A stretch of DNA of 64,000 nt, taken from positions 71,873,713-71,937,712 of the forward strand of contig OY744605.1 of the NCBI GenBank assembly GCA_963556255.1, read 5' to 3'. Both the position numbers and the translations under genes were made by a program. Of the stretch, positions 22,399 through 29,834 are shown piece after piece. The first letter of the stretch is position 1. The number at the start of each line of letters is the position of its first letter. The stretch comes from Allolobophora icterica. Its lineage: Eukaryota; Annelida; Clitellata; Crassiclitellata; Lumbricidae. The notes beneath the pieces were generated by a model. The model did not search any database. It saw nothing but the letters and a program-made list of their open reading frames with translations, and was not told the DNA's origin.

Positions 22399-24370
22399 CT
22401 GTCCGTCTGTGTGCATGTCTGTCTGTCTGTCTGTCCGTCTGTTTGCATGTCTGCATGTCTGTCTGTCTGTCCGTCTGTGTGCATGTCTGTCTTTCTGTCT
22501 GTATGTCTGCCTGTCTGTATGTCTGTCTGTCTGTCTGAGGGTCTGTCCATATGTCTGTTTGTCTGCCTTTGTGCATGTCTGTGTGTATTTCTGTATGTAT
22601 GTCTGTGTATCTGTCTGTCTGTCTGTATATATATATATATGTCTGTCTGTCTATCTGTGTGTATGTCAGTCTGACTGTCTATCTGTCTGTCTCTTTCTGC
22701 GACCCGTCTTTCTCTGTTGGTCGGTTTCTAAGTAAATCTGATTCTTTTTCGGTTGTAGATCCGTCTATCTGACCGTCCGGCTGTCTTTCTGTATGCTTGT
22801 CTTTATATCTGTTGGTTTGGGAGAAAATCTCTTTTGTTATCGATCTGTCCTTCCGTCTCTCGCCTTCTTTCTTTCTCATCTATCTCTAAATCTCCGTTTT
22901 TATATGTCTGCCTGTCATCGTTTCTGTCCTTCAGTTGCCTACTCTATCTCAGTCTGTCTTTCTCACTTTGCCTGTCTTTCTCAGTTTCTTTCTACCTCTT
23001 TCCGTCTGTCTGTCATATAGTCATGTTGTCAAGACCTTAAACCTCAAGACCAAGACTTTGCACCTCAAGACCAAGACCAAGACCTTGAGCCTCGAGACCA
23101 AGACCAAGACTTTGAACCTCGAGACCAAGACCAAGACCAAGACTTTGAACCTCGAGACCAAGACCGAGACCAAGACCCAAATATCTCATTCAGGCCAAGA
23201 CTTTTTTTCTTACAAAAAAATTGTCAAGTCGGACTACTCGCTACTTTAATGAAAACGTGAGTCTTTTATTTTATTCAAGCAAATTAACTTTAAATGCAGA
23301 CTGCAGAGAATTCCGAAATCGTATTTACAAAAGTCCTTCATGCAAAATTTTATTCTAAGTGCCTTTTGTATTTTATAAAAACCAATTCGCTCAGAATTTT
23401 CTGACCAAGTAGTGCCTTGTGGGGCCTCAAAAATTTCGCCATGTGAAAAAAATACTTTCCATGGGTGCTGAAGTCGCTGGCACACCGTAACTTTTCAAGC
23501 ACTGGATTTAAATTACAAATATTGAGCCTTTTTTAATCCTCCCATGGTTTATCAGATCTTCTGGCTCAGAAAAAAGTCTCGGCAGGGCTTCCAGATACAG
23601 CATAACTTAGTTGCTGCTGCCAATGGGTTTTCCTGACCAACAAGAATTGTATCCGTGCGTAGGTATTTGTCTTAGGCTATGATGCAAACAGGCTTGATAA
23701 ATTTTTTAACTCTTGAGTTGTGTTAAATGACTGTTCATATTGACAGCCGGTCTTGGTCTTGGTCTTGCGAGACCAAGACCAAGACTTTTGGTCTCAAGAC
23801 CAACACCTAGACCAAGACTTTTAAAAACGAACTCGAGTGCACTCGAGACCAAGACCTTGGTCTCGAGGACAACAAGTCTGCTGTCATCTTAACATTTATA
23901 GGGCGCCTTTTGTAAAAGAAACTCATGAAGCCTCTATGGCATGGAAATGTGCGCACAGTGGTCCATTCGGTAGCGCTGCGATTTTAATCCAACGACTGCG
24001 AGTTCAAACCTGATCAACGACCTCCGAGTAAAAACCGTGGATACATGTTTTCACGCGCACTTGTCGCTTGCCTTATGATTCAAATTTACTTACTTATCTA
24101 CATAAATGAATGAATGAGCGCATCAATGAATTGACGATCAAATGAATGAATGAATGAATGAATAAATAAATGCACGAACGAAGTAACAAATTAACAAATT
24201 ACCGAATTAATGAATCGATGAATTAATGAGCCAATTAATTAATTAATTACTGAATAAATAAATAAAATAAATATAATCTTTTGTAGTTAACGAAGCCGAG
24301 GTCAAAGCTACGAAGAGTCGATGGTCGTCGTTTTCTCTCTGCTCCGTCGAATGTGCCGGAGGATTTCTGA
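475..24370 (+). CDS. GGNG/excitatory peptide (EP) neuropeptide precursor, whole gene
   Basis: The joined exons encode a secreted prohormone of about 201 residues: a hydrophobic signal peptide, then at once the peptide KCRGKWLIHACGGGN followed by Gly-Lys-Arg, then an acidic spacer. The pattern K-C-x-G-K/R-W-x-x-H-x-C-x-G-G-N-G is the hallmark of GGNG peptides, which are myoactive peptides of annelids and molluscs with one disulfide. The family is usually grouped with arthropod CCHamides. GKR implies prohormone-convertase cleavage and C-terminal amidation; the two Cys should form the loop. Seen directly: every donor is GTAAGT or GTAAGC, acceptors are AG, and the phases of exons 1-3 (1, 1, 0) match without adjustment. 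Introns are 15.8, 2.2 and 5.3 kb and are filled with transposons. The last exon is less certain. I see no convincing polyadenylation signal close to the stop; an AATAAA lies at 25551. Family assignment is strong, species-specific function is inferred. Confidence 0.9.
976..1390 (-). mobile_element. tRNA-derived SINE, family S2 (one fragment and one longer copy)
   Basis: The stretch 1217-1382 shares its body with 53855-54016 in the same orientation and with 26760-26915 in the opposite one. Shared landmarks are an AGCGACTTCAT block, a CATATGAGG block, a CTCTCCCTCGCC block and GGGGCGCAGGTG. A shorter fragment of the same body (CATATG, GGTGGCCAAGCCTCTCC) lies at 976-1021. The tRNA head visible in the other two copies is missing here. 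Confidence 0.7.
1487..1581. repeat. (TA)n microsatellite
   Basis: About 60 bp of pure TA, preceded by TATATC units. No coding content. Confidence 0.95.
1657..1747 (+). mobile_element. LINE 3' tail (same family as the LINE at 38.6-39.9 kb)
   Basis: The block from CAGTAGACTGTGT through GAAGCATCCTAGAAGTAGC to CAACGATGCTATA is nearly identical to 39774-39865, directly downstream of the reverse-transcriptase frame. It is a severely 5'-truncated copy or a SINE sharing that tail. Confidence 0.8.
2045..2600. repeat. degenerate CATA/TA-rich region
   Basis: Imperfect ATACATACA and TATA runs with the recurrent TAGGCCTA word. Open frames on both strands are low-complexity. I see no gene. Confidence 0.7.
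2687..2992. repeat. 47-bp minisatellite
   Basis: About six units built of GTGAATTCTGTGATTTTTGG, CATTTGCC, and GTGAATTTCCGCAAATGCC. Because 47 is not a multiple of 3, all minus frames cycle through the same words and stay open for 60-200 codons. A diverged relative of the unit lies at 3680-3760. Confidence 0.9.
3370..3600 (+). mobile_element. tRNA-derived SINE
   Basis: A tRNA-like head with box-A-like GCGGTGGAATTGCGG and box-B-like GGGTCGCAGATTCAAATC is followed by a unique body and a (TCA)n tail near 3590. The head does not fold as a complete tRNA, so it is a retroposon and not a tRNA gene. Confidence 0.6.
4938..5873 (-). mobile_element. long-inverted-repeat DNA element, innermost of the stack
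   Basis: About 170 bases at the left (from GACTAGGCTTG through GTTTCTAGACTAATTTGACC to CAAGATGGCGGCCAAAATGG) recur inverted at the right end (5700-5873). A third, one-sided copy lies at 30451-30960. The interior carries repeats of ACAAAATGGCGG and a minus-strand Cys-rich frame. I cannot fix the terminal nucleotide or target duplication. Confidence 0.75.
5282..5731 (-). pseudogene. Cys-rich (CXC-like) transposon protein fragment
   Basis: A minus-strand frame of 149 codons contains YCKSCKVDKCCTKRCCCR, then SANLPCT and later CNCIDCNN. The cysteine spacing resembles the CXC (tesmin/TSO1-like) zinc-binding module found in some transposon-encoded proteins. The part between LPCT and CNC coincides with a GATTAC-rich retroposon tail (5491-5526), suggesting an insertion in the module. 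The first residues derive from the inverted repeat itself. The frame decays into unrelated sequence after about residue 100, so it is probably a remnant. Assignment rests on Cys spacing only. Confidence 0.4.
6904..7092 (+). pseudogene. LINE reverse-transcriptase fragment with (TTA)n tail
   Basis: The frame reads WMASNRFKLNPTKSEFLWC, matching the W-M-x-x-N-x-L-x-L-N-x-x-K-S-E-F-x-W-C block of the LINE at 38.6 kb. It jumps directly to a retroposon 3' end (GGCGCTATATAAATCGTC) and about 53 bp of TTA. It is an internally deleted LINE remnant inside the BED-hAT element. Confidence 0.75.
7150..7440 (+). pseudogene. BED zinc-finger fragment of a hAT transposase
   Basis: The 96-codon frame begins MLKSANLKRGVWEHF and contains C-Q-L-C, then GGSTRCMHIHL and KHEI. 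The order W-x-x-F, C-x-x-C, G-S-T, H-x-L, H is that of a BED finger, the DNA-binding N-terminus of many hAT transposases. A stop follows after 97 codons and the 3' terminal repeat is only 100 bases on, so the catalytic part is absent. Confidence 0.7.
7962..9034. other. no gene recognised
   Basis: Single-copy-looking DNA with short frames (for example 91 codons from 8126) that show no domain and no convincing splice signals. It contains small ATTCT and GAATTGAATT runs (8450-8475, 8800-8850). Confidence 0.5.
9035..9100 (+). mobile_element. SINE S1 3' fragment
   Basis: The words CAACGATG, TGTTGTATTA, ATGGTTGTGTG and ACTTCT recur in the same order at 10909-10950, inside the complete SINE at 10794. 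Confidence 0.65.
9120..10647. repeat. 1.5-kb polypyrimidine array (CTT/CCT/CTC)n with higher-order structure
   Basis: The + strand is almost pure C/T. A TTTCCGTCTCC landmark recurs near 9299, 9433, 9603, 9747, 9931, 10067, 10240 and 10388. The spacing alternates at about 135 and 175, giving a ~315-bp dimeric higher-order unit repeated four times. The last 210 bp are simple (CTT)n. The frames of more than 500 codons on each strand are compositional artefacts (Ser/Pro/Leu/Phe or Glu/Lys/Arg/Gly). Such mirror-symmetric tracts can form triplex DNA (known property). Confidence 0.95.
10649..10710 (+). mobile_element. SINE S3 tail (CGGCGCTATAGAAGTC)
   Basis: The tail motif abuts the pyrimidine array directly. 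The same tail is seen at 28085, 38591 and 49530. Confidence 0.6.
10794..10978 (+). mobile_element. tRNA-derived SINE, family S1
   Basis: The head has an A box (TAGCCGATTGGTTAGAGCG) and a B box (GGGTTCGAGCCTCGCCC) spaced as in a tRNA, followed by a body (CTTGAGCAAGTCCTTCACTC) and a 3' part shared with 9035-9100. The acceptor stem does not pair, so it is not a functional tRNA. Confidence 0.8.
10983..11206. repeat. (ATTGT)n pentanucleotide array
   Basis: More than 200 bp of nearly perfect ATTGT. The period of 5 makes all frames repeat the same five residues (CIVLY or NTIQY), which explains the overlapping open frames. Confidence 0.95.
11207..12565. other. low-complexity intronic DNA, no gene
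   Basis: CAGA-rich tract at 11220-11480, purine-rich GGAA/GGAGAAA tract at 11640-12060, then TCTCTG pyrimidine tract at 12220-12420. The 200-codon minus frames here are Pro/Ser/Phe-rich shadows of the purine tract. Confidence 0.7.
12570..12705. repeat. 30-bp tandem repeat (ATAGGACTA words)
   Basis: About four units combining CTCATAGGACTA, CCACTCAGAGG and ACTATCG. The same ATAGGACTA/TCGCTCATA words appear dispersed at 19170-19240, 19420-19440 and 19690-19750. Confidence 0.85.
12872..13398 (+). mobile_element. non-autonomous Helitron
   Basis: It starts with TC (TCTATATAAATAAAG) after A and ends with CTAG before T, the canonical A/T insertion without target duplication. A short hairpin (ACCCGG, loop, CCGGGT) sits about 12 bases before CTAG. 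A (CTGT)n microsatellite occupies 12893-12958 near the 5' end, as in related elements of other invertebrates. Repeated CCGGGTTAAGCAG blocks (13185, 13245, 13303, 13383) fill the 3' half. No Rep or helicase is encoded. Confidence 0.85.
13399..14526. other. no gene recognised
   Basis: AT-rich DNA with degenerate TTTAAGCCCGTT words (13580-13670) and a reverse retroposon 3' end (TTTTATAGCGCC at about 14198). Short frames show no domain. Confidence 0.5.
14527..15516 (+). mobile_element. mariner-like element, internally deleted
   Basis: Terminal inverted repeats CAGGGTGGGCCATTAAA and TTTAATGGCCCACCCTG are flanked by TA on both sides (14525-14526, 15517-15518), the Tc1/mariner target duplication. 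The total of 990 bp is shorter than an intact element. Confidence 0.9.
14680..15400 (+). pseudogene. mariner-type transposase remnant
   Basis: The first 116 codons, to 15030, have a helix-turn-helix-like start (KAYKRVIGKVINEG). After a stop and frameshift the catalytic region reads WKLQQDGVPSHTARN and DIWPLNSPDLNPVDYAIW, the second and third parts of a DDD/E core. A further frameshift near 15240 breaks it again; KVYRGK and VEEWRKCPSDL follow in another frame. The part carrying the first catalytic Asp appears lost. Confidence 0.8.
15530..15660. repeat. degenerate GGTTAG/GGTAGG repeats
   Basis: Words such as GTTAGGTTAGGG and GGGTAGG recur without a fixed period. They resemble telomere-like hexamers only superficially. 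Confidence 0.5.
15824..16130. mobile_element. short non-autonomous hAT element
   Basis: It starts CAGAGGTGCCTTTAC and ends GTAAAGTTGACGCGCCTCTG, flanked by perfect ACAATGAC duplications (15816-15823, 16131-16138). It lies less than 200 bp upstream of the neuropeptide micro-exon. Confidence 0.88.
16323..16364 (+). CDS. GGNG prohormone exon 2: 42-nt micro-exon with the mature peptide
   Basis: The acceptor TTTGCTTTTTAAACAG precedes the exon and GTAAGC follows it at 16365. With the last base of exon 1 it reads G-K-C-R-G-K-W-L-I-H-A-C-G-G and ends in phase 1. The next residues G-N-G-K-R come from exon 3. Both cysteines, the Trp and the His of the family motif are therefore in this exon. Because it is 42 nt with matching phases, skipping it would keep the frame but delete the peptide. 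It is too short for ordinary ORF finding. Confidence 0.92.
16430..16550 (-). mobile_element. SINE S3, reverse copy
   Basis: Contains the reverse of the tail (GACTTCTATGGCGCCG at 16479) and the reverse of GGTTTCACTTGAA (16540). GGTCTGGAGTTCGAATCC nearby is tRNA B-box-like. Confidence 0.6.
17290..17425. repeat. GAGTCC-word repeat with inverted arms
   Basis: GAGTCCGAGTCCAAGT-type words end in an inverted GGACTCGAGTCC palindrome. It resembles the larger GACCAA-word element at 23.0-23.9 kb in design. Confidence 0.55.
17590..18100. other. non-repetitive intronic segment, possible regulatory DNA
   Basis: Single-copy-looking DNA between exons 2 and 3 of the neuropeptide gene. It has homeodomain/POU-like words (GGCTAATTAGTATGCATTCAT at 17933-17953 and GATAATTAATATTCATT at 17997-18013). 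No coding potential was seen. Confidence 0.3.
18230..18503. repeat. (CATA)n microsatellite
   Basis: About 110 bp of pure CATA at 18368-18477, preceded by imperfect units. The frames are Tyr/Ile/His/Thr or Met/Tyr/Val/Cys shadows. Confidence 0.95.
18577..18974 (+). CDS. GGNG prohormone exon 3: amidation/cleavage site and acidic spacer
   Basis: After the acceptor GACCTTTGCAG the exon completes the peptide with G-N-G-K-R, where Gly is the amide donor and Lys-Arg the convertase site. The rest is a 128-residue spacer: SDGRIAHAPLDRKLG at the start, a single Arg-Lys pair, then a run very rich in Asp/Glu (EEDQEEDREEDQEEDEDQ), and DRLLRDFWQRF at the end. The donor GTAAGT at 18975 follows in phase 0. 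If the intron were retained the frame would read 27 more codons, mostly hydrophobic, to a stop at 19056. Confidence 0.9.
19150..19820. other. dispersed ATAGGACTA words, no gene recognised
   Basis: The 84- and 93-codon frames at 19380-19725 overlap in two registers. They show no domain I recognise and no matching splice signals. Confidence 0.45.
19889..20304. repeat. 24-bp minisatellite (GTCGGTCGACGGTTGG core)
   Basis: About 17 units of CTCAGGCTGTCGGTCGACGG plus TTGG. One unit near 20133 lacks a base, which shifts the frame. Each unit carries a GTCGAC palindrome. All six frames are nearly open because 24 is divisible by 3, so the 137-185-codon frames are not evidence of genes. Confidence 0.95.
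20310..22357. other. degenerate GTAAGG-rich DNA and a retroposon end
   Basis: From 21050 to 21760 the words AAGGTAAG and GTAATGTAAGG recur irregularly. A retroposon end (AATCTCCGAAATTTCTCAGCGCC to CACCGGCGCTATATC, 21150-21250) is shared with 40710-40790. No gene is recognised. Confidence 0.5.
22358..22690. repeat. (CTGT)n microsatellite
   Basis: Long imperfect CTGT/CCGT/CATGT tract that decays into TCTTTCT-rich DNA to about 23010. Frames are repeat shadows. Confidence 0.9.
23022..23875. mobile_element. inverted-repeat element made of GACCAA words
   Basis: The left arm (from GTTGTCAAGACC, with repeated CTCGAGACCAAGACCAAGAC) and the right arm (to GGTCTCGAGGACAAC) are inverted. The centre is unrelated AT-rich DNA without a recognisable protein. 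I could not find a clean target duplication. Confidence 0.5.
23955..24095 (+). mobile_element. tRNA-derived SINE fragment
   Basis: GTGGTCCATTCGGTAGCGC is A-box-like and GCGAGTTCAAACCTG is B-box-like, 30-40 bases apart, followed by a short body with CACTTGTCGCTTGCC. Confidence 0.55.
24287..24370 (+). CDS. tentative last exon of the GGNG prohormone
   Basis: The acceptor ATAATCTTTTGTAG (ending 24286) is good. Read in phase 0, as exon 3 requires, it gives L-T-K-P-R-S-K-L-R-R and onward to NVPEDF, then TGA at 24368. This would complete a 201-residue precursor. Against it: the +2 register of the same DNA reads WSSFSLCSVECAGGFLTR, strikingly like a thrombospondin type-1 repeat, before stopping at TAG. 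One of the two readings is coincidence, and a transcript is needed to decide. Confidence 0.42.
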   Translation, partial: LTKPRSKLRRVDGRRFLSAPSNVPEDF

Positions 24371-24616
24371 CAAGAGAAACGAATTTGCTTAAATCTTAGT
24401 TGAGGAACTGGAGGAGCGGCCACCGTCGCATCCTGCCTCCGCAGCTCAGCCTCCGCAGCTCTTCTCTAGATATATCGGTCACTCGAGAAACAGACTAAGA
24501 CGCCCATCCTCACCAGAAACTCTGAAGGATTTTGTTGAATATCTAGAGTATCTAAGTGTATCTCGGCCTCTCTTTGTGTCTCTGCAATTATGTCTTTCTC
24601 TGTCTCTGTCTTTCTC

Positions 24617-24727
<111 letters not shown>

Positions 24728-25192
24728 CTCTCACTGTCTTTCGCTAACTTGCTCTGTCTCTCTTTTTGTTTTCTTCGAAGTTTGCAAAGGCTGTATGTAA
24801 AAATGCCCATAAAAACATACCTCAAGTTACAGTAGCGTTGTCTGTCTATCCATCAGGGACGTCATTTCAGCTTTTTCAGAAGAAAAAAAAGGTGAAAAAA
24901 TTTGGTCACGCGCAAAAATGTTTTTCACCATGTACAGGACAACAGCACACTGTATCCCCCACTGTTAAAGGTGGGGGTTTCTCCCCCTCGACCCCTCGAG
25001 ATCACTGCCCATGTTTGTGCTTAGTCTACATGTGGAAAACTGTAAGCCAGTGCTGCAAAAATGAGTCTTTTTCCCCTTTTTTGCCCCTTTCTTCCTCCTT
25101 TTCTTTTTTACATCTTTTTTCTTCTTTTCTAAAAATCAGAGGTAGTGCCAAATGCCCCCAAATGACGTTCCTGCTATCCATCCCTGAGTCTT

Positions 25193-25209
25193 TCGTCTGT
25201 CTGTACATA

Positions 25210-25274
<65 letters not shown>

Positions 25275-25411
25275 TCATCTCTGAGTCTTTCTTCTGTCTG
25301 TCTGTCTGTATATCTGCATGTCTATCTGTCCGTCCATCTGTCTGTCTGTCTGTCTGTCTGTCTTTCTGTCTGTCTGTCTGTCTGTCTGTCTATTCATCTC
25401 TGAGTCTTTCT

Positions 25412-25444
<33 letters not shown>

Positions 25445-25500
25445 ATATCTGCATGTCTATCTGTCCGTCCATCGGTCTGTCTGTCTGTCTGTCTGTCTAG
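25193..25500. repeat. (CTGT)n array with a duplicated interrupting block
   Basis: The block CTATTCATCTCTGAGTCTTT occurs at 25271 and 25389, and GTATATCTGCATGTCTATCTG occurs near 25308 and 25442. The array thus evolved by duplicating composite segments and not only single units. Confidence 0.9.
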
Positions 25501-26685
25501 TTCCATGTCCGTCTGATTATATCTGTCCGTCAAGCTTCTGAAAGGCACTAAATAAATCTCTAGACAACATAATGGTAGAGCGATGCAAACTGGACCACAA
25601 CAGTCCGAAGACAGGTCATGACCTCTTCAACCGATGCATAGCTGAACATGATGCCTAGGTCTCAATCTTAACAGATACATTTTTAGCAAGGTCAATTGTA
25701 AGGTCAGCTGAGGTCGACGCCAGCGACCTTTTGCAGCCATAGACGTCGTCAATTCCGTCAAACTCTGCACACTTTGTTAAGTAAAGAGCGACTTAGTCAA
25801 GAAACTCCAGCAGTCACAAGATGTCGTTGAACAATTGGACACTGCTGCTTCTCAGTGGCTGCAAGAGGGGTGTGAAGGTCAGCGATGAAGTGACCAATGG
25901 GTGGACAACGAGGATTACGATGGCCAATGTGGAATGGATGATAGTGATACCCGGGTGGTTAAAACAGCGGAGCCTTGTGATCCACGCAACGGGCAGTGAG
26001 CCTATGGCGACGGGGACCTAGGCAGAACTGTTTGTGTGGTGATTAAAAATTTCTAAGATTTACATATTACATACTCTTAAAACATCTCTGTTAAGTGGAT
26101 TGAATTTACTATTAGAAAGTAAAGCCAAAATATACAGAGTGACGTAATTAAACAGCAATTTCAAAGTCAAAGTACATATGTATGCCCCTAATTGTCTCGA
26201 GAGTTTTACGACACCTTATGACTGCCAGTGCAATTGGTGTCGCCCTCCTCCTTTCTCCAGGCTTGGGACTGACACTACCTGGCGCTAAGGTCGGCATCAA
26301 CGGCCCTGCAAGCAGTCGTGAGACGTCGTGGCAGCCGTAGGATGTCTTTAAACACTGGAAGCTAGCCTACTGTTTCGTTAGAAGTCCGATCATGCCGACA
26401 TAAGTAGGAACCCATGCTGGTTAGGGCGAGGATTGCTCGCTAAGAGAAGGACAGCAACATTCCGGCAAAATTAAACATCTATAGAATTATTTGAGAAGTC
26501 GCCAAAGCTGCCAGTCCCAAGCCTAGGTAAAGGAGGAGGGCGACTTTAATCATCTTTCTTTTGTAAATATTCCGCCTCCACCGTACTCTGGTGGTGCCAG
26601 TCCTCAGCCTGAAAAAGAGGAGGGCAACGCTAATCATAATTGTTTTCACTTAGCGTCGTTTAACAGTAAGTAACTAGCCCAACGA
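25501..26685. other. no secure gene; dispersed repeat blocks
   Basis: A block around CCAGTCCCAAGCCTAGGTAAAG, GGAGGAGGGC and TTAATCAT occurs at 26510-26555, 26593-26640 and inverted at 26225-26275, and again at 62365-62413, so it is an interspersed repeat. A frame at 25889-25999 (containing DNEDYDGQCGMDDSD and EPCDPRNGQ) precedes GTGAGC and might be an exon, unproven. AGGTCATGACCT at 25613 is a perfect palindrome. Confidence 0.4.
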
Positions 26686-26915
26686 TAGTCCGATGGTTAG
26701 AAGGCTGTGCTGTACAACCGAGAGGTCGGGGTTTCAAATCCTCGTCAGGACAGAATAATTTCGAAGGTTCTGACGCCCCCTACCGAACTCAGCTATAAAA
26801 TGAGTACACTGACCGTACACTGTCGATTGGAAGACCACGCGTCGTGGGATAGTTCTGGCCGCCCGCCATTATATGCTGAGACTAAGGAAGTGAAGTCGTT
26901 AGTACTTCATACCCA
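26686..26915 (+). mobile_element. tRNA-derived SINE, family S2, most complete copy
   Basis: The head reads AGTCCGATGGTTAGAAGGC (A box) and GGGGTTTCAAATCCTCG (B box). The body follows with CCGAACTCAGCTATAAAATG, GCCGCCCGCCATTATATGCT and GAAGTCGTTAGTACTTCAT, in register with the copies at 1217 and 53855. Confidence 0.8.
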
Positions 26916-27119
26916 TGGCCATCGCAGTGAATATTAAGAGACGCGTCTGAGAGAGTGTGCATCCACGTACTTTAATGTCTGCCTACTTCAATGTGTAAGT
27001 ACTTGGGTATCTGTGTGTTTGACTGTCTCCGTGCGTGCTTAAGTATCTACGTAATTACGTAGGCCCCCCTATCTCTTTGAATATCTTCGTACTCGATTGT
27101 CAGCGTACTGAAGTTTGTA

Positions 27120-27218
<99 letters not shown>

Positions 27219-27292
27219 TCGACAGACAGACAGACAGACAGATCGACAGACAGGCAGACAGACAGATCGACAGACAGACAGATAGAGACAGC
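27120..27292. repeat. (CAGA)n microsatellite
   Basis: About 170 bp with a few GATC interruptions toward the right end. Confidence 0.96.
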
Positions 27293-27894
27293 GATAGAAA
27301 GACTAAGACTGAGACAGAGGTATTGGATGAGGAGGAGAAGGAGGAGATCGAAGAGGGGGTAGGAAAGCGTGTGGGCGTGAGGTAGGGCTATTGGGGAGGA
27401 GAGTGCGAGTGGAGATCGCAGTCGGATGGTTGGCATAGACGAAGAATCGTCCAATTGAACTCACTTGAACTTCACTGAACCCCGACTGCCATCATCGAAA
27501 TCGTAATACATCGATAACATCGATCGCCCACCTTCCTATTTTGCGGCCCAACAATTAACGACGACTATACATCGTTCAAGAGATCGTCGCTCCCTTCAGA
27601 ATGACGCATTCTGCGCCCTCACTGCTTCTGTATTGTCTCGTCTCATCAGCCAGAACACTCCGTCATAATTGCGGATCCAGAAAGGGTGGGGGCAATTTGG
27701 GTAGGTCCCCTTTTTGATTTCATCAAGGCCACGTCACTGAGTTGAACAAGGGTTGCCTTTTAAATCAAGGTCAACGTGGATTGCAGGGATTTAAAAGCCA
27801 TTGATAAAAAATCTGTGGATGTAATAGAAGACTAATAAATATTCCTTGAGAATTTATGAATATCCGACAAAGAACAACAAAGGAATAGAAGCAA

Positions 27895-28115
27895 TGTGTG
27901 ATAATCTTTTGGTTAGCATGTTGGAGTGTCAGTCGTAAGGTCAGGGGTTCTAATTCACAGGACAGAAATTCCTCTTTCTCCTCCTCCTCCTCCTCCTCTT
28001 TCTCCCTCCTCTTCCTCTTCCTTCTCTTTCTCCGAAGATTGTGATTCCTGACTTCGGTTTCACTTGAAGCCGTGTGTATTGCGATAACAGAGCTATAGAA
28101 GTTATTAATTAAATC
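27895..28115 (+). mobile_element. tRNA-derived SINE, family S3, with an internal pyrimidine tract
   Basis: The head (TTTTGGTTAGCATGTTGGAG and GGTCAGGGGTTCTAATTC) is followed by a 70-bp CTCCTCCT/TTCTCC tract, then GGTTTCACTTGAAGCC and the AGCTATAGAAGTTATT tail. It shows that a short pyrimidine tract is part of this SINE family. Confidence 0.75.
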
Positions 28116-29115
28116 AGATCAAATTAAGGGTCAGTAGGAAATCACCTCGGACATTTGCCTCGGCCGAATATCCCGTGTTTCGGCACTATTCGGAGGTATT
28201 CGCCTCGGCAAATACTGTACACACAAATAGGTGCTTGTCTGCCTTACATGCCGGAATTTGTAGTCTCATAATATCAGCTTTGAGAGCTTCATCTAGCATA
28301 TTCGTTTTGAAGAATAAAAGTACAAAAAACACCAACACCGGAAGTCCACAACGGAAGTCAAGTCCATTTCAATGATTATTTATTTCTAAAATTCAAAATG
28401 TAGCCCTATTAGTCAGTTTGACAAGCCCAAGTACAGAAATTTATTTCGATAATTTTTCTTTACATGAAAATGTGAAGCTTCGCATACGGACAAATGGTAC
28501 TCGTTTCGTACCCGGATTCGGCAAATAGTACATCCAAATACTCGGATTCGGTACTCGGTGGAAAATGTCTACCCGGTTGACCCCAAAATCAAATCAAATC
28601 AAATCAGATAGAATAGGCCTACATAATTGCTGGTTACCTATCGTAATGCGTATACCGTATAATGTATCACACAGTCAACATACGCTTAACGTTAACGAAA
28701 CTGTGAAACGCTTCGCTACGGGTCGCCACCAATCGCGTTGTCCTGGCCATGTGAGGCAGAGCGTGCACGTTCGATCTTTCCAACAATGCAAAACTGTTTC
28801 TTGAAGTAATGGTACTCTCGAACCTGTCCGTTCTGCCTACTTATATTCCAACAAAGACACGCAGGAAACATGCTAGGCTTCCGTAAGTCAGGTTTCATCG
28901 GTAGTCACTAAAGTTTCTTCGGTATGGTTTATACACCTTTAAAACGCGTTTCTCGACGTTATATAAGCTTAGTCGTCATTTAAAGCAATGCGCTACGTAA
29001 TCTTCTTCTGGCATGATAACTATACAACTTTGTGTTATGTCGCCGTCAACGGCCTTTGTTGCCATAAGCTGTCATTAAAGTTTTTGCTCCAACCCCTATA
29101 TTTGAAAAGGGGGAA
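28116..29115. other. no gene recognised
   Basis: Contains ATTCGG/TACTCGG-rich words at 28140-28210 and 28490-28560 in roughly inverted arrangement, possibly an old transposon, and otherwise single-copy-looking DNA. Frames are under 80 codons without a domain. Confidence 0.4.
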
Positions 29116-29123
29116 CTTATGAC

Positions 29124-29311
29124 CAGGGCTGTAGTCGAGGGTATACGCGGGTATACAGCGTGTACTCGCCTCTAGAGACCGTATAGGCTCACCTCACAAA
29201 ATATTTATATTTAATTATATTAAAATACTGTACCGTATACTCACCTCTAATTTGTTTCGGAAAACTAAGCGGTAGCGTGTACTCACCTCTAATTTTACCA
29301 CTACAGCCCTG
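29124..29311 (+). mobile_element. hAT MITE, copy 1
   Basis: The 188-bp element begins CAGGGCTGTAGTCGAGGG and ends CCACTACAGCCCTG. A perfect 8-bp duplication CTTATGAC flanks it (29116-29123, 29312-29319). The interior repeats ACTCACCTCTA words. Confidence 0.95.
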
Positions 29312-29454
29312 CTTATGACAACAATTGACAGTAACGTTACTAACGTAAGGTCGATGTTAGCGCCACAGCCTCAGGAAACTGCAAGATTGTTGCAACAAAT
29401 TACGAGAGTAGGCCTACCACTAGTTCGGTTTGTCAACGCATAGGCCCCCTTATT

Positions 29455-29834
29455 CATTGGCGGCTCCAGCTATATTTCAGCAGGTTGCGTCAGGATCATG
29501 GGAGTTATTCAGCAGGTCGAAGAAATTAATGTTTGAGCTTGACGCATGAAGCAGCATAACCTCAACATAAGCAACTTCACTTTAACATAGGCCTACTAGA
29601 TTAAACGTAAAAAGTCGTTTAGAGCTAATAATTGCACTAGTGATGCTATGGGACAGATGCTGATGTTTTAAATGTAAAAAGATATAAAAAAAATTCCAAC
29701 GAATTTTACACAGCAGTAGCTAGTAGGCAGGACATAAGGTAGGTCAATAGTAAAATAGGCAGGTCATAAGGCAGGTCAAGAGTAAAATAGGCAGGTCAAA
29801 TGACCTACCGCGACCCATGGTAGCGCCGCCACTG
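29455..29834 (+). mobile_element. hAT MITE of the CAGTGGCGG family, older copy
   Basis: It runs from CATTGGCGGCTCC to TAGCGCCGCCACTG and shares its interior with 57529-58039 (CAGCAGGTCGAAGAAATTA, GCAGCATAACCTCAACATAA, CAAATGACCTACCGCGACCC). Flanks CCCTTATT and CGCATATT match at 6 of 8. Confidence 0.8.

Noticed and set aside
25821..26021. 66-codon secreted protein starting MSLNNWTLLLL
   Set aside because: The hydrophobic stretch is too short for a convincing signal peptide and no homologous motif or splice support was seen; another register of the same DNA is equally open.
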